A stretch of DNA of 64,000 nucleotides, from contig NZ_JAGTPK010000002.1 of NCBI RefSeq assembly GCF_021147775.1, forward strand, positions 62,001 to 126,000. The letters are read 5' to 3'. Both the position numbers and the translations under genes were made by a program. Numbering within the stretch: position 1 is the first letter of the stretch; every line of letters starts with the position of its first letter. The notes beneath the pieces were generated by a model. It worked only from the letters and a program-made list of their open reading frames with translations. It was not told where the DNA came from and searched no databases. Shown one piece after another: positions 36,215 to 45,405 of this stretch. This DNA comes from Pseudomonas californiensis. Its GTDB lineage: Bacteria > Pseudomonadota > Gammaproteobacteria > Pseudomonadales > Pseudomonadaceae.

Positions 36215-37069
36215 ATGAAGATTCGAAATATCCTGGGCGCGGGTGCCGCCCTGGTACTTGCTGCCAGCTCTACACTGGCCATGGCTGAAACAAAGACACT
36301 GACCATCGGTTATGTAGAAGGCTGGTCCGACAGTGTCGCCACCACTTTCGTGGCATCCGAGGTGCTCAAACAAAAACTCGGTTATGACGTCAAGCTGCAG
36401 TCTGTGGCTGCCGGGATCATGTGGCAGGCAGTCGCCACCGACAAGCTGGACATGATGCTCTCGGCCTGGTTGCCGGGTACTCACGGTGAGTACTACACCA
36501 AGTACAAGGATCAGGTTGTCAACTACGGACCCAACTTCAAGGACGCCAAGATCGGCCTTATCGTGCCGGAGTACGTGAAAGCCAAGACCATCGAAGACCT
36601 GAAGACCGATGACTCCTTCAAAAAGAAGATCACCGGTATCGACGCAGGTTCGGGTGTGATGATCAAGACTGATCAGGCCATCAAGGATTACGGTCTGGAC
36701 GGCTACAAGCTGCAGGCCAGTTCCGGCGCGGGCATGATTGCCGAGCTGACACGCGCCGAGAAACGCAACGAATCCATCGCCGTAACAGGCTGGGTGCCGC
36801 ACTGGATGTTTGCCAAGTGGAAGCTGCGCTTCCTGGAAGATCCAAAAGGTGTTTATGGCGCCGCCGAAACGGTCGACAACGTCGCCAGCCTGAGCCTGGA
36901 AAAGAAAGCGCCGGATGTCGTCGCGTTTCTGAAAAAATTCCAGTGGGCCTCCAAGGATGAAATCGGTGAAGTCATGCTGGCGATTCAGGATGGTGCCAAG
37001 CCCGAGGCAGCCGCCAAGGAATGGGTAGCCAAACACCCTGATCGCGTCGCTGAGTGGACCGCCAAATAG
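36215..37069 (+). CDS. betX: Glycine betaine-binding protein, BetX/ProX type
   Basis: 284-residue periplasmic binding protein of the OpuAC family, with a Sec signal ending AMA-ET. The ligand box is formed by Trp and Tyr residues, seen in YVEGWSDSVA, AGIMWQAVA, LSAWLPGTHGEYY and VTGWVPHWMFAKW. It would deliver glycine betaine or a related quaternary amine to an ABC importer encoded elsewhere. Position directly before DUF485-actP matches PA3236 (BetX) in P. aeruginosa. The ATG has GGGGAAG upstream and a strong terminator follows. Confidence 0.88.
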   Translation: MKIRNILGAGAALVLAASSTLAMAETKTLTIGYVEGWSDSVATTFVASEVLKQKLGYDVKLQSVAAGIMWQAVATDKLDMMLSAWLPGTHGEYYTKYKDQVVNYGPNFKDAKIGLIVPEYVKAKTIEDLKTDDSFKKKITGIDAGSGVMIKTDQAIKDYGLDGYKLQASSGAGMIAELTRAEKRNESIAVTGWVPHWMFAKWKLRFLEDPKGVYGAAETVDNVASLSLEKKAPDVVAFLKKFQWASKDEIGEVMLAIQDGAKPEAAAKEWVAKHPDRVAEWTAK

Positions 37070-37098
37070 TCCAGCCAGGCTTCTGAAACAGGCTTTTG

Positions 37099-37133
37099 AA
37101 GGCCGTCCGGTTTTAATATCGGACGGCCTTTTT
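37099..37133 (+). terminator. Terminator after betX
   Basis: AAGGCCGTCCG (37099-37109) pairs perfectly with CGGACGGCCTT (37120-37130), with a ten-base loop and a T-run, 30 bases after the stop. Confidence 0.93.
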
Positions 37134-37205
37134 CGTTTCAGGCATGACTGTTTTTGCGTTTCGACTACTGTTCAGTTTGCCGCGTTTGCAACGTGGCCTG
37201 TGTCT

Positions 37206-37236
37206 ACGACTAATGTCGTTCTAATACTAAGGTCGT
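37206..37236. promoter_or_regulatory. Repeated element before DUF485-actP, candidate activator site
   Basis: ACTAATGTCGT (37209-37219) recurs as ACTAAGGTCGT (37226-37236), 17 bases apart. The first copy is also part of an inverted repeat, ACGAC-TAAT-GTCGT. Acetate symporter operons in Pseudomonas are activated by a LuxR-type response regulator (MxtR/ErdR, CrbSR); this could be its site. No experimental consensus was matched. Confidence 0.45.
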
Positions 37237-37306
37237 CTGGAGTGCGCGCCGGACCCGACTAAAGTGGATTGCGTGACATCTCATCTGTGCTGCGAGGACA
37301 AAAACA

Positions 37307-37618
37307 ATGAACGACAGCATTTACCTCTCGATTCAAAACAGCCCGCGTTTCAAGGAGCTGGTCTCCAAGAGAGAGCGTTTCGCCTGGATTCTCTCGGCGA
37401 TCATGCTTGGGCTTTACGCCGCATTCATCCTATTGATTGCGTACGGACCTCATATTCTGGGGGCCAAACTGAGCGCAACATCTTCCATTACCTGGGGAAT
37501 GCCGATCGGGGTCGGCCTGATCATCTCTGCATTCATTCTGACGGCCATTTACGTGCGCCGCGCCAATGGCGAGTTTGACGATCTGAACAATGCGGTTCTC
37601 AAGGAGATTCAGCAATGA
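37307..37618 (+). CDS. DUF485 membrane protein, ActP partner
   Basis: 103-residue inner-membrane protein with two transmembrane helices ([21 protein letters not shown] and [27 protein letters not shown]). DUF485 proteins (YjcH in E. coli) are nearly always encoded before the acetate/cation symporter, and its stop overlaps the actP start by four bases. It probably supports the transporter; its precise function is unknown. Upstream are the repeated elements at 37206-37236. Confidence 0.93.
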   Translation: MNDSIYLSIQNSPRFKELVSKRERFAWILSAIMLGLYAAFILLIAYGPHILGAKLSATSSITWGMPIGVGLIISAFILTAIYVRRANGEFDDLNNAVLKEIQQ

Positions 37619-39273
37619 TCCGTCGTCTATCCGCGGCCCTCGGCCTTTCAGTTTTCGCTCCGGCCCTCATGGCGGCAGATGCACTCACCGGGGCTGTGCA
37701 GAAGCAACCCTTGAACGTGTCGGCTATCGTCATGTTCGTGCTGTTCGTAGGCTTTACCCTGTACATCACCTACTGGGCATCGAAGAAGAACAAGACCGCG
37801 TCGGATTACTATTCGGCAGGTGGCAAGATCACCGGTTTTCAAAACGGTCTGGCGATTGCGGGCGACTACATGTCAGCCGCCTCTTTCCTGGGTATTTCCG
37901 CGCTGGTATACACCTCGGGCTACGACGGTCTGATCTACTCGATCGGCTTTCTGGTCGGCTGGCCGATCATTTTGTTCCTGATCGCAGAGCGTCTGCGTAA
38001 CCTGGGCAAATACACATTTGCGGACGTTGCTTCGTACCGTCTCAAGCAAAAGGAAATCCGGACACTGTCGGCTTGCGGTTCGCTGGTCGTCGTGGCGTTT
38101 TATCTGATTGCGCAAATGGTTGGTGCCGGCAAGCTGATCCAGTTGCTGTTCGGTCTGGACTACACCGTTGCGGTGATTCTGGTCGGTATCCTGATGTGCC
38201 TCTACGTGCTGTTCGGCGGTATGCTGGCCACCACCTGGGTGCAGATCATCAAGGCAGTGATGCTGCTGTCCGGTGCGTCGTTCATGGCGCTGATGGTCAT
38301 GAAGCACGTCAATTTCGACTTCAACATGCTGTTCTCCGAGGCGGTCAAGGTTCACCCTAAAGGTGAGGCAATCATGAGCCCGGGCGGTCTGGTAAAAGAT
38401 CCGATCTCGGCGTTCTCGCTCGGCCTGGCACTGATGTTCGGTACCGCTGGCCTGCCTCACATCCTCATGCGCTTCTTCACTGTGAGCGATGCCAAGGAAG
38501 CCCGTAAATCGGTTCTGTACGCGACTGGTTTCATCGGCTACTTCTACATCCTGACCTTCATCATCGGTTTCGGCGCCATCCTGCTGGTCAGCACCAACCC
38601 GGCGTTCAAGGACGCAGCGGGTGCCTTGCTGGGTGGTAACAACATGGCGGCGGTTCACCTGTCCAATGCGGTCGGTGGCAGTCTGTTCCTGGGCTTCATC
38701 TCCGCGGTTGCATTTGCCACCATCCTGGCAGTGGTTGCAGGCCTGACGCTGGCGGGTGCTTCGGCGGTGTCTCATGACCTGTACGCCAGTGTGATCAAGA
38801 AAGGCAAAGCCAACGAGAAGGATGAAATTCGCGTCTCGAAGATCACCACCATCGCTCTCGCGCTTGTGGCCATCGTGTTGGGCATCGCCTTCGAAAGCCA
38901 GAACATTGCGTTCATGGTGGGCCTGGCGTTCTCCATCGCAGCCAGCTGCAACTTCCCGGTTCTGTTGCTCTCCATGTACTGGAAAAACCTGACCACCCGC
39001 GGTGCCATGATTGGTGGCTGGATGGGGCTGATAAGTGCAGTGGTGCTGATGATCCTGGGCCCTACCATCTGGGTGCAGATCCTGCACAATCCTAAAGCCA
39101 TTTTCCCTTACGAATACCCGGCGCTGTTCTCCATCGCCATCGCATTCGTGGGTATCTGGTTCTTCTCCATCACCGACAAGTCGAAAGCCGCAGAGGGCGA
39201 GCGCGCCTTGTTCATGCCGCAGTTCGTACGCTCGCAGACTGGCCTGGGTGCCAGCGGTGCAGTGTCGCACTAA
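37615..39273 (+). CDS. actP: Cation/acetate symporter ActP
   Basis: 552-residue sodium:solute symporter that takes up acetate and other short monocarboxylates. An N-terminal signal-like segment ([19 protein letters not shown]) precedes about 13 transmembrane helices. SSS family hallmarks are [56 protein letters not shown] and [18 protein letters not shown]. It is translationally coupled to the DUF485 gene through ATGA. A CrcX sRNA about 2 kb away suggests, but does not prove, carbon-catabolite control. Confidence 0.95.
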   Translation: MIRRLSAALGLSVFAPALMAADALTGAVQKQPLNVSAIVMFVLFVGFTLYITYWASKKNKTASDYYSAGGKITGFQNGLAIAGDYMSAASFLGISALVYTSGYDGLIYSIGFLVGWPIILFLIAERLRNLGKYTFADVASYRLKQKEIRTLSACGSLVVVAFYLIAQMVGAGKLIQLLFGLDYTVAVILVGILMCLYVLFGGMLATTWVQIIKAVMLLSGASFMALMVMKHVNFDFNMLFSEAVKVHPKGEAIMSPGGLVKDPISAFSLGLALMFGTAGLPHILMRFFTVSDAKEARKSVLYATGFIGYFYILTFIIGFGAILLVSTNPAFKDAAGALLGGNNMAAVHLSNAVGGSLFLGFISAVAFATILAVVAGLTLAGASAVSHDLYASVIKKGKANEKDEIRVSKITTIALALVAIVLGIAFESQNIAFMVGLAFSIAASCNFPVLLLSMYWKNLTTRGAMIGGWMGLISAVVLMILGPTIWVQILHNPKAIFPYEYPALFSIAIAFVGIWFFSITDKSKAAEGERALFMPQFVRSQTGLGASGAVSH

Positions 39274-39289
39274 GCGTTGCGCAGTATAA

Positions 39290-39319
39290 AAAAACAGCCC
39301 TTCAGGGCTGTTTTTTTTT
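39290..39319 (+). terminator. Terminator after actP
   Basis: ACAGCCC-TTCA-GGGCTGT (39294-39311) with A-run before and nine T after, 20 bases past the stop. Confidence 0.94.
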
Positions 39320-39353
39320 GCCTCGGTTTTCTCAAGCGATAAAGTTACAGGCA

Positions 39354-39384
39354 ATAAAAAGCCCCGCTTCAGTAGCAGGGCTTT
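39354..39384 (-). terminator. Terminator of the DUF3309 gene
   Basis: AAAGCCCCGC (39358-39367) and GCAGGGCTTT (39375-39384) pair with one mismatch. On the minus strand it ends in TTTTTATT, 19 bases after the DUF3309 stop. Confidence 0.85.
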
Positions 39385-39402
39385 CATATCGCTGGAAACT
39401 GG

Positions 39403-39561
39403 TTATATCCTGCCGAGCAGTACCAGAATCAACAGGATGACCAGGATCGTGCCGATGATGCCCGATGGACCGTAGCCCCAGCTGCGTGAGTGCGGGAATA
39501 CCGGCAGACCGCCGACCAGCAGCAGAATCAGAACGATGATAAGAATAGTGCCGAGGCCCAT
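39403..39561 (-). CDS. DUF3309 small membrane protein
   Basis: 52-residue protein with two hydrophobic stretches (GTILIIVLILLLVGGLP and IIGTILVILLILVLLG) around a short HSRSWGYGPSG turn, the hallmark of the DUF3309 family. It is found in many proteobacteria, often among stress-induced genes; function unknown. GAAGGAA lies seven bases before the ATG. It has its own terminator and, about 90 bases upstream, an AlgU-like promoter, so it is likely a single-gene unit. Confidence 0.9.
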   Translation of the reverse strand: MGLGTILIIVLILLLVGGLPVFPHSRSWGYGPSGIIGTILVILLILVLLGRI

Positions 39562-39648
39562 GACGAGTTCCTTCTTTTAATGTCCAGTTTGATAGCTACT
39601 GCAGTTGAAGCCAGCACCCAATGGCGTCGGGTTCGACTGCCTGAAATA

Positions 39649-39676
39649 TCCGACCCCGGTGTTTATCAAAAGGTTC
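39649..39676 (-). promoter_or_regulatory. AlgU (sigma-22/RpoE-type) promoter candidate for DUF3309
   Basis: Minus-strand GAACCT, 17 bases, TCGGA. This resembles the AlgU consensus GAACTT-N16/17-TCTGA. It lies in a 336-base gap (39562-39897) with no gene, which otherwise shows only AT-rich sequence around 39680-39790. A start point near 39643 would leave an 80-base leader. Confidence 0.5.
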
Positions 39677-39897
39677 GTTCAACTTAATACAAATGCTTAC
39701 AAATTTAAAAAATGAGTCTGATCAGGAGCTTGGATTTTAAACATTCATAGCAAGTGGACATTTTAGAGGCATATCTGTACCAAAACGGCTTGAGAAAGAT
39801 TGAACTATTGAGCCAGTAAAGTATCCCGCATTACTTGAGCGTTAATGGCAGGCTGATGATTTAATGCGTTGCATGGGCACGCAGAAGGAGCATGACC

Positions 39898-40275
39898 GTG
39901 GTCTATCGATTGGCAGCCGATGCAGTCGTTTTGTTTCATCTGTTCTTTATCGTCTTCGTATTGGCCGGTGGTCTTGCCGTCTGGCGCTGGCCCAGGGTTG
40001 CGCTGGTGCACGTACCCGCCATGGCATGGGGCATGATCGTGGAATTCATGCACGTGTATTGTCCGCTGACACCCCTGGAAAACGCGCTGCGTCTCAAGGC
40101 CGGTGAACAAGGCTATGAGGGCGATTTTGTCGAGCATTACCTGATTCCGCTCATTTATCCCGCCGCGCTCACTCCCGCCATACAACTGTGGCTGGGCGCC
40201 ATCGTCGTGTCGATCAATGCCTTGGTCTACGGTGTTCTGCTGTTTCGTTGGCTGCGCCGCAGCAACGCGGGATGA
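39898..40275 (+). CDS. DUF2784 membrane protein
   Basis: 125-residue inner-membrane protein of unknown function with about four hydrophobic helices (ADAVVLFHLFFIVFVLAGGL first). Family residues include the FHLFFIVFVLAGG segment and a CPLTPLEN motif after EFMHVY. The ATG at 39892 is only one base from the GGAG of AGAAGGAG; the GTG at 39898 has proper spacing and was chosen. It is followed by a short-chain dehydrogenase gene on the same strand after about 100 bases. Confidence 0.83.
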   Translation: MVYRLAADAVVLFHLFFIVFVLAGGLAVWRWPRVALVHVPAMAWGMIVEFMHVYCPLTPLENALRLKAGEQGYEGDFVEHYLIPLIYPAALTPAIQLWLGAIVVSINALVYGVLLFRWLRRSNAG

Positions 40276-40378
40276 GGTCCGGGTTTGCTCCAGGCATTCA
40301 GCGTCTTGATGGTGGGGTTACAGGACCTCGGCTGTGATTACACTTCAGTTACTCCTGCACATCACAAGGCATTCTGTT

Positions 40379-41191
40379 ATGCAAAATCGCATCATGGTTA
40401 CTGGCGCAGGCTCAGGTCTGGGCCGTGAAATTGCACTGCGCTGGGCACGCGAGGGCTGGCGTCTTGCGCTGTCTGATATCAATGATGCCGGTTTGCAGGA
40501 AACCCTATCACGGGTTCGCGAAGCCGGAGGTGATGGCTTTGTTCAACGCTGTGATGTGCGCGATTACAGCCAGCTCACCGCTTTTGCCCAGGCGTGTGAA
40601 GAGCGCTTCGGCGGTATCGACGTGATCGTCAATAACGCAGGCGTGGCTTCAGGTGGTTTCTTCAACGAATTGTCGCTGGAAGACTGGGACTGGCAGATCG
40701 CGATCAACCTGATGGGCGTGGTCAAGGGCTGCAAGGCTTTTCTGCCGATGCTCCAGGCCAGCAAGGGCCGGATCATCAACATTGCCTCAATGGCAGCGCT
40801 GATGCAGGCACCGGCAATGAGCAATTACAACGTGGCCAAGGCAGGTGTTGTAGCGCTCTCGGAAAGCCTGCTGGTCGAGCTGCGTGATCAGGACGTGAGT
40901 GTGCACGTGGTGTGTCCGTCCTTCTTCCAGACCAACCTGCTCGATTCCTTTCGCGGCCCGACACCCGCCATGAAAGCGCAGATCGGCAGGCTGCTGGAAA
41001 AGTCGCCGATCACTGCCAGCGACATCGCTGATCATATCTTCGAGGAAGTCGCCAAAGGCGAGTTCATGATCCTGCCCCATGAAGAAGGCCGATTGGCTTG
41101 GGAAATGAAGCGCAAGCAACCGCAGGCGATGTATGAAGAGATGACGGTAATGTGCGGGAAAATGCGCGCCAAGGCGCGTCAGACACAGTAA
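40379..41191 (+). CDS. Short-chain dehydrogenase/reductase
   Basis: 270-residue Rossmann-fold oxidoreductase. The cofactor loop is TGAGSGLG, then CDVRD, NNAGVASGG, the catalytic Ser in NIASMAALMQ, and YNVAK (Tyr-x-x-x-Lys). The substrate is unknown. The ATG at 40379 has AAGG upstream; the longer frame from 40334 has no homologous character. It is followed by the YnfA gene 85 bases later. Confidence 0.87.
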   Translation: MQNRIMVTGAGSGLGREIALRWAREGWRLALSDINDAGLQETLSRVREAGGDGFVQRCDVRDYSQLTAFAQACEERFGGIDVIVNNAGVASGGFFNELSLEDWDWQIAINLMGVVKGCKAFLPMLQASKGRIINIASMAALMQAPAMSNYNVAKAGVVALSESLLVELRDQDVSVHVVCPSFFQTNLLDSFRGPTPAMKAQIGRLLEKSPITASDIADHIFEEVAKGEFMILPHEEGRLAWEMKRKQPQAMYEEMTVMCGKMRAKARQTQ

Positions 41192-41275
41192 CGCTGACGT
41201 CGGCAGCCGCAGCGCTGGCGCTGAAATCTCTGGTAGGGTAGCGGGCCTGTATCGTTACCCCTGAAGAGAGTGGCT

Positions 41276-41608
41276 GTGCTCAATTATCTGTGGTTTCTGC
41301 TCGCGGCCCTGTTCGAGATTTTCGGCTGCTATGCCTTCTGGCTATGGCTGCGGCAGGGCAAGAGCGCGTTGTGGATCATCCCGGCGCTGGTCAGTCTGAC
41401 CGTGTTCGCCCTGTTGCTGACCCGCGTTGAAGCGGCCTACGCCGGGCGCGCTTATGCAGCGTATGGCGGGATCTACATTGTGGCGTCGATCGCCTGGCTG
41501 GGGTTGGTCGAGCGGGTCAGGCCTTTGACGTCCGACTGGCTTGGGCTGGCTTTTTGCGTGGTGGGGGCGACGATTATTTTGCTCGGACCTCGCTGGTCTG
41601 CCAGCTGA
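41276..41608 (+). CDS. ynfA: YnfA/UPF0060 family small membrane protein
   Basis: 110-residue four-helix membrane protein related to small multidrug resistance transporters. The family motifs [19 protein letters not shown] and [20 protein letters not shown] are seen. The GTG at 41276, after GAAGAGAG, gives the usual N-terminus; a second GTG two codons earlier is possible. It may export toxic compounds, as shown for some YnfA proteins. Confidence 0.9.
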   Translation: MLNYLWFLLAALFEIFGCYAFWLWLRQGKSALWIIPALVSLTVFALLLTRVEAAYAGRAYAAYGGIYIVASIAWLGLVERVRPLTSDWLGLAFCVVGATIILLGPRWSAS

Positions 41609-41781
41609 ACGAACAGCCGCTGCAGACGATTTATCCTACGTAAATGGCTGTTAAGTAGGATGCTTCCGTCGGTATATTCCGATGGGCCTGAAGGGTGTTA
41701 CTGATTTGTCATCCGCACATTGAAGCGTGCGCTTCTGCGCTGCACCCTGCCTCTTTTCTCATAACAAGAGAGGCGGGAAGC

Positions 41782-41976
41782 ATGCTGGTATTGACGCGGG
41801 AAATTGGCGAAACCTTTTCCATCGGTGACGACATCACCGTGCAGATTCTGGGTGTGAACGGCAATCAGGTTCGGCTTGGCATTGACGCACCCAAACATAT
41901 CAAGATTCACCGTGCCGAAGTCTTCCGGCGTATCGCTGCCAAATTGGCGGAACAGCCGATGTCACCTGCCTCGTGA
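41782..41976 (+). CDS. rsmI: CsrA/RsmA family translational regulator, RsmI type
   Basis: 64-residue RNA-binding protein of the CsrA family. It begins [20 protein letters not shown] and has [12 protein letters not shown] and HRAEV, with the key Arg in the second strand and in the helix. The first segment is nearer to RsmI than to RsmA or RsmE of pseudomonads; P. syringae has several CsrA paralogues. It would bind GGA motifs in mRNA leaders and adjust virulence and secondary metabolism. A GCGGGAAG lies just before the ATG. The gene is convergent with yheU, only three bases apart. Confidence 0.9.
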   Translation: MLVLTREIGETFSIGDDITVQILGVNGNQVRLGIDAPKHIKIHRAEVFRRIAAKLAEQPMSPAS

Positions 41977-41979
41977 GGC

Positions 41980-42207
41980 TCAGTCGAAGAATTCCTTGGG
42001 CACGTCGTGTTTGAGCATCAACTGGCACTGTTGGCTTTCTTGGTCGAAAAAAATCACCGCCTGGCCTTTGGTCAGCGCATGCCGTACGCGCAGTACGCGA
42101 GTTTGCAGTGGCGTCTCGTCACCGTTGTCGGTGCCTTCACGCGTCACGAAGTCTTCGATCAGGCGAGTGAGAGTGTCGGGTTCAAGTTGGTCGTAGGGGA
42201 TCAGCAT
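41980..42207 (-). CDS. YheU/UPF0270 family protein
   Basis: 75-residue small protein of the UPF0270 family. It begins MLIPYDQLEPDTLTRLIEDFVTREGTDNG and continues with KGQAVIFFDQESQQCQL, typical of YheU. Function unknown. The ATG has GAGAA upstream. It is convergent with rsmI, three bases between stop codons, which makes antisense overlap of their transcripts likely. Confidence 0.9.
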   Translation of the reverse strand: MLIPYDQLEPDTLTRLIEDFVTREGTDNGDETPLQTRVLRVRHALTKGQAVIFFDQESQQCQLMLKHDVPKEFFD

Positions 42208-42360
42208 GGCGGTTCTCTTGTCGATAGCCGGCGATGATAGTGCTGCGGTGGCGAGCATCGCAATTTATAACGGGGCGCAATGCCGTTCTTCAGCGGCAGG
42301 CAAACGACTGACCCTGTATGCAGGAGCAGACCGGGCAGTGCCCGGCTGCTTTGAGCGGTA

Positions 42361-43557
42361 TCAGCTTTCTTCGCGATTCTGTCCGATCAGGCTGTCGACC
42401 GGTGGTACACGGGTGTCGGACTCCATCTGAGCGTCATGCTCGATCTGATGGCTGAAACGCTCCAGTGAGGTCTGCGCGGGCTTGGCGTCGCTGGCAAATA
42501 CTGGCGGGCTGAGGATGTAGGCTCCGAGCAGCTTGCTCAGCGCCGCCAGGCTGTCGATATGGGTACGCTCGTAGCCGTGCGTCGCGTCACAGCCGAAGGC
42601 CAGCAGCGCCGTGCGGATGTCGTGGCCCGATGTTACGGCCGAATGGGCGTCACTGTAGTAGTAGCGAAACAGGTCGCGACGCACAGGCAGCTCGTTCTCG
42701 ACGCCCAGACGCAACAGGTGCCGGGACAGGTGATAGTCGTAAGGGCCACCGGAATCCTGCATGGCGACACTGACCGCATGTTCGCTGGAATGCTGACCCG
42801 GCGCGACAGGTGCAATGTCGATGCCGACAAACTCACTGACGTCCCAAGGCAATACACCTGCCGCGCCCGTGCCGGTTTCTTCGGTGATGGTGAACAGCGG
42901 GTGACAATCGATCAGGGGCTCGGCGCCGCTGTCGACGATGGACTTCAGGGCCGCCAGCAATGCAGCCACGCCTGCCTTGTCGTCCAGATGACGCGCGCTG
43001 ATATGGCCGCTCTCGGTGAATTCCGGCAGGGGATCGAATGCCACGAAGTCACCAATGCCGATGCCCAGTGATTCGCAGTCGGCGCGTGTGGTGCAATAAG
43101 CATCAAGGCGCAGTTCGATGTGATCCCAACTGATCGGCATTTCATCAACGGCAGTATTGAACGCGTGGCCTGAAGCCATGAGCGGCAGTACGCTGCCACG
43201 GATGACGCCGGTGTCGGTGAACACGCTGACACGGCTGCCTTCGGCAAAGCGGCTGGACCAGCAGCCCACTGCGGCCAAGGCCAGACGGCCGTTGTCTTTG
43301 ACTTCCCTGACGCTGGCACCAATGGTGTCTAGGTGCGCAGACACGGCACGGTCAGGGGTGTTCTGCTTGCCCTTGAGCGTCGCGCGAATGGTGCCTCGTC
43401 GCGTCAGTTCGAACGGAATGCCTATTTCCTCAAGGCGCTCGGCAACGTAGCGCACGATGGTATCGGTGAAGCCGGTCGGGCTTGGGATCGCGAGCATTTC
43501 CAACAGAACTTTCTGCAGGTACTTCAGATCCGGGTCGGGGATATTTGCAGGGGTCAT
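42361..43557 (-). CDS. NAGGN-locus M42-type peptidase
   Basis: 398-residue zinc peptidase of the M42/M20-like class found with N-acetylglutaminylglutamine amide synthesis genes. Metal ligands are visible in SAHLDTIG, ARHLDDKAG, TEETGTG and a late DATHGYERTH segment. It may hydrolyse the osmolyte or a related dipeptide when osmotic stress ends. It is the third gene after ggnA and ggnB, separated from ggnB by a 12-base-pair hairpin at 43593-43632. Confidence 0.87.
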   Translation of the reverse strand: MTPANIPDPDLKYLQKVLLEMLAIPSPTGFTDTIVRYVAERLEEIGIPFELTRRGTIRATLKGKQNTPDRAVSAHLDTIGASVREVKDNGRLALAAVGCWSSRFAEGSRVSVFTDTGVIRGSVLPLMASGHAFNTAVDEMPISWDHIELRLDAYCTTRADCESLGIGIGDFVAFDPLPEFTESGHISARHLDDKAGVAALLAALKSIVDSGAEPLIDCHPLFTITEETGTGAAGVLPWDVSEFVGIDIAPVAPGQHSSEHAVSVAMQDSGGPYDYHLSRHLLRLGVENELPVRRDLFRYYYSDAHSAVTSGHDIRTALLAFGCDATHGYERTHIDSLAALSKLLGAYILSPPVFASDAKPAQTSLERFSHQIEHDAQMESDTRVPPVDSLIGQNREES

Positions 43558-43592
43558 GGAAGCTCCTCCAGGAATAGTTACAGGCCAGGTCT

Positions 43593-43632
43593 ACAGCCTG
43601 CACACGGGTCGAAAGTCCCATGTGCAGGCTGT
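43593..43632 (-). other. Intercistronic hairpin between ggnB and the peptidase gene
   Basis: ACAGCCTGCACA (43593-43604) and TGTGCAGGCTGT (43621-43632) are perfectly complementary, with GGG/CCC pairing inside the loop. No T-run follows on the minus strand, so it looks like an RNA processing or stability element more than a full terminator. Confidence 0.65.
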
Positions 43633-43653
43633 CCCTCAAGCGTGTAACTGCGG

Positions 43654-45402
43654 TCAAATATGCACAGGCAAACTGTGCGGAAACAGCAGATCGACGAATC
43701 TTTCGGCGGTGGGTTGAGGTTCGTGGTTGGCAAGCCCTACGCGTTCATTGGCTTCAATGAATACGTACTCGGCCTGATCGGCGGCAGGCACCATCAGGTC
43801 CAGACCGACAACCGGAATATCCAGCGCCCGTGCCGCACGCACCGCTGCATCAATCAGCACTGGATGGAGTATGGCCGTGACATCGTCAAGGCAGCCTCCG
43901 GTGTGCAGATTTGCGGTGCGGCGTACGGCCAGGCGCTCGTCCAGGGGCAGCACAGTCGAGTAGTCGTAACCGGCTTCGCGCACCGTGCGCTCGGTTTCCT
44001 CATCCATGGGGATCTTGCTCTCGCCGTCAGTCGCGGCGGCACGGCGGCGACTTTGGGCTTCGATCAGTTGCTTGATGGTATGGCGGCCATCACCATTGAT
44101 TTCGGCTGGGCGTCGTATGGCAGCAGCCACCACTTCAAAGCCGATCACGACGATGCGCAGGTCCAGGCCTTCGTGAAAGCTTTCCAGAATCACGCGGGCG
44201 TCAAATTGGCGAGCACGCTCGATGGCATTCTGCACGTCTTCAAGCGTACGCAGATCAACCGCCACACCCTGGCCCTGTTCGCCGTCCAGCGGCTTGACGA
44301 CAACCTGGCCATGGGTTTCAAGAAAAGCACGGTTTTCCTCTTCGCTGCCCGCGCGCTGTTGGGCAGGCAGGCGTAGGCCTGCAGCTTTCAGCGCTCGATG
44401 TGTCAGGCTTTTGTCCTGACACAGCGTCATGCTGACCGCGCTGGTGAGGTCGCTCAATGATTCGCGGCAGCGTACGCGACGGCCGCCATAGCTGAGCGTG
44501 AACAATCCGGCGTCGGCATCGTCCACTTGCACGTCGATACCTCGACGATGCGCTTCCTCGACAATGATTCGCGCATACGGATTGAAGTTCGCCTGAGGGC
44601 CGGGCCCCAGGAAGAGCGATTCATTGATGCCGTTCTTGCGCTTGATGGCGAAGGTCGGCAAGTTGCGGAAGTTGAGCTTGGCGTAAAGCGCCTTGGCCTG
44701 ATCGTTGTCATGCAGCACCGACAGATCCAGGTAGCTCAGGCCGCGGCTCATGAAGTGTTCGATCAAGTGACGTACCAGCACTTCACCGACGCCTGGGCGG
44801 GTGCACTGCGGATCGACTGCCAGACACCAGAGGCTGCTGCCTTTTTCCGGATCGCTGAAGGCTTTCTGATGATTGAGGCCCATGACGCTGCCGATCACGG
44901 TGTGAGTGCTCTCATCTTCCGCCAGCCAATACACCGGTCCACCCTGATGACGGGGGGTCAGCAGGGCAGGGTCGATCGGCAGCATGCCGCGCGCCAGATA
45001 CAGGTTGTTGATCGCCTGCCAGTCGGACTCGCTCTGCGCGCGACGAATGCGATAGCCGCGAAACACACGCTGCGCCGGACGGTAATCGCTGAACCACAGG
45101 CGCAGAGTGTCGGACGGGTCGAGAAACAACTGCTGGGGTGCCTGTGCCAAAACCTGTTGGGGTGCCGCCACGTACAACGCGATGTCGCGCTCACCGGGTT
45201 TCTCGTTGAGCAGGTCCTGGGCCAGCGCCGCCGGGTCAGGAAACGTATGCCCAATCAGCAAGCGGCCCCAGCCGCAGTGCAATGCCAGAGGCTCACCTTC
45301 CGGCTGACTGCCGTCCTCGGCAAAACGAGCCTGCAGGCGTTCATAGGTGGGCGACTGCCCGCGCAGCAGGCGCTGGCTGTAAGTCGTCGCATTCTGTTTC
45401 AT
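43654..45402 (-). CDS. ggnB: N-acetylglutaminylglutamine synthetase (acetyltransferase/ATP-grasp fusion)
   Basis: 582-residue fusion enzyme of NAGGN synthesis. The N-terminal part (about residues 110-260) is a GNAT acetyltransferase with LWCLAVDPQCTRPGVGEVLVRHLI as the acetyl-CoA loop. The C-terminal half (about 300-570) is an ATP-grasp ligase with GQVVVKPLDGEQGQGVAVDL and FIEANERVGLANHEPQP. It acetylates glutamine and joins a second one. It starts three bases after ggnA ends, so both are translated from one message. This pair is known to produce an osmoprotectant in P. syringae. Confidence 0.92.
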   Translation of the reverse strand: MKQNATTYSQRLLRGQSPTYERLQARFAEDGSQPEGEPLALHCGWGRLLIGHTFPDPAALAQDLLNEKPGERDIALYVAAPQQVLAQAPQQLFLDPSDTLRLWFSDYRPAQRVFRGYRIRRAQSESDWQAINNLYLARGMLPIDPALLTPRHQGGPVYWLAEDESTHTVIGSVMGLNHQKAFSDPEKGSSLWCLAVDPQCTRPGVGEVLVRHLIEHFMSRGLSYLDLSVLHDNDQAKALYAKLNFRNLPTFAIKRKNGINESLFLGPGPQANFNPYARIIVEEAHRRGIDVQVDDADAGLFTLSYGGRRVRCRESLSDLTSAVSMTLCQDKSLTHRALKAAGLRLPAQQRAGSEEENRAFLETHGQVVVKPLDGEQGQGVAVDLRTLEDVQNAIERARQFDARVILESFHEGLDLRIVVIGFEVVAAAIRRPAEINGDGRHTIKQLIEAQSRRRAAATDGESKIPMDEETERTVREAGYDYSTVLPLDERLAVRRTANLHTGGCLDDVTAILHPVLIDAAVRAARALDIPVVGLDLMVPAADQAEYVFIEANERVGLANHEPQPTAERFVDLLFPHSLPVHI

Positions 45403-45405
45403 CGG

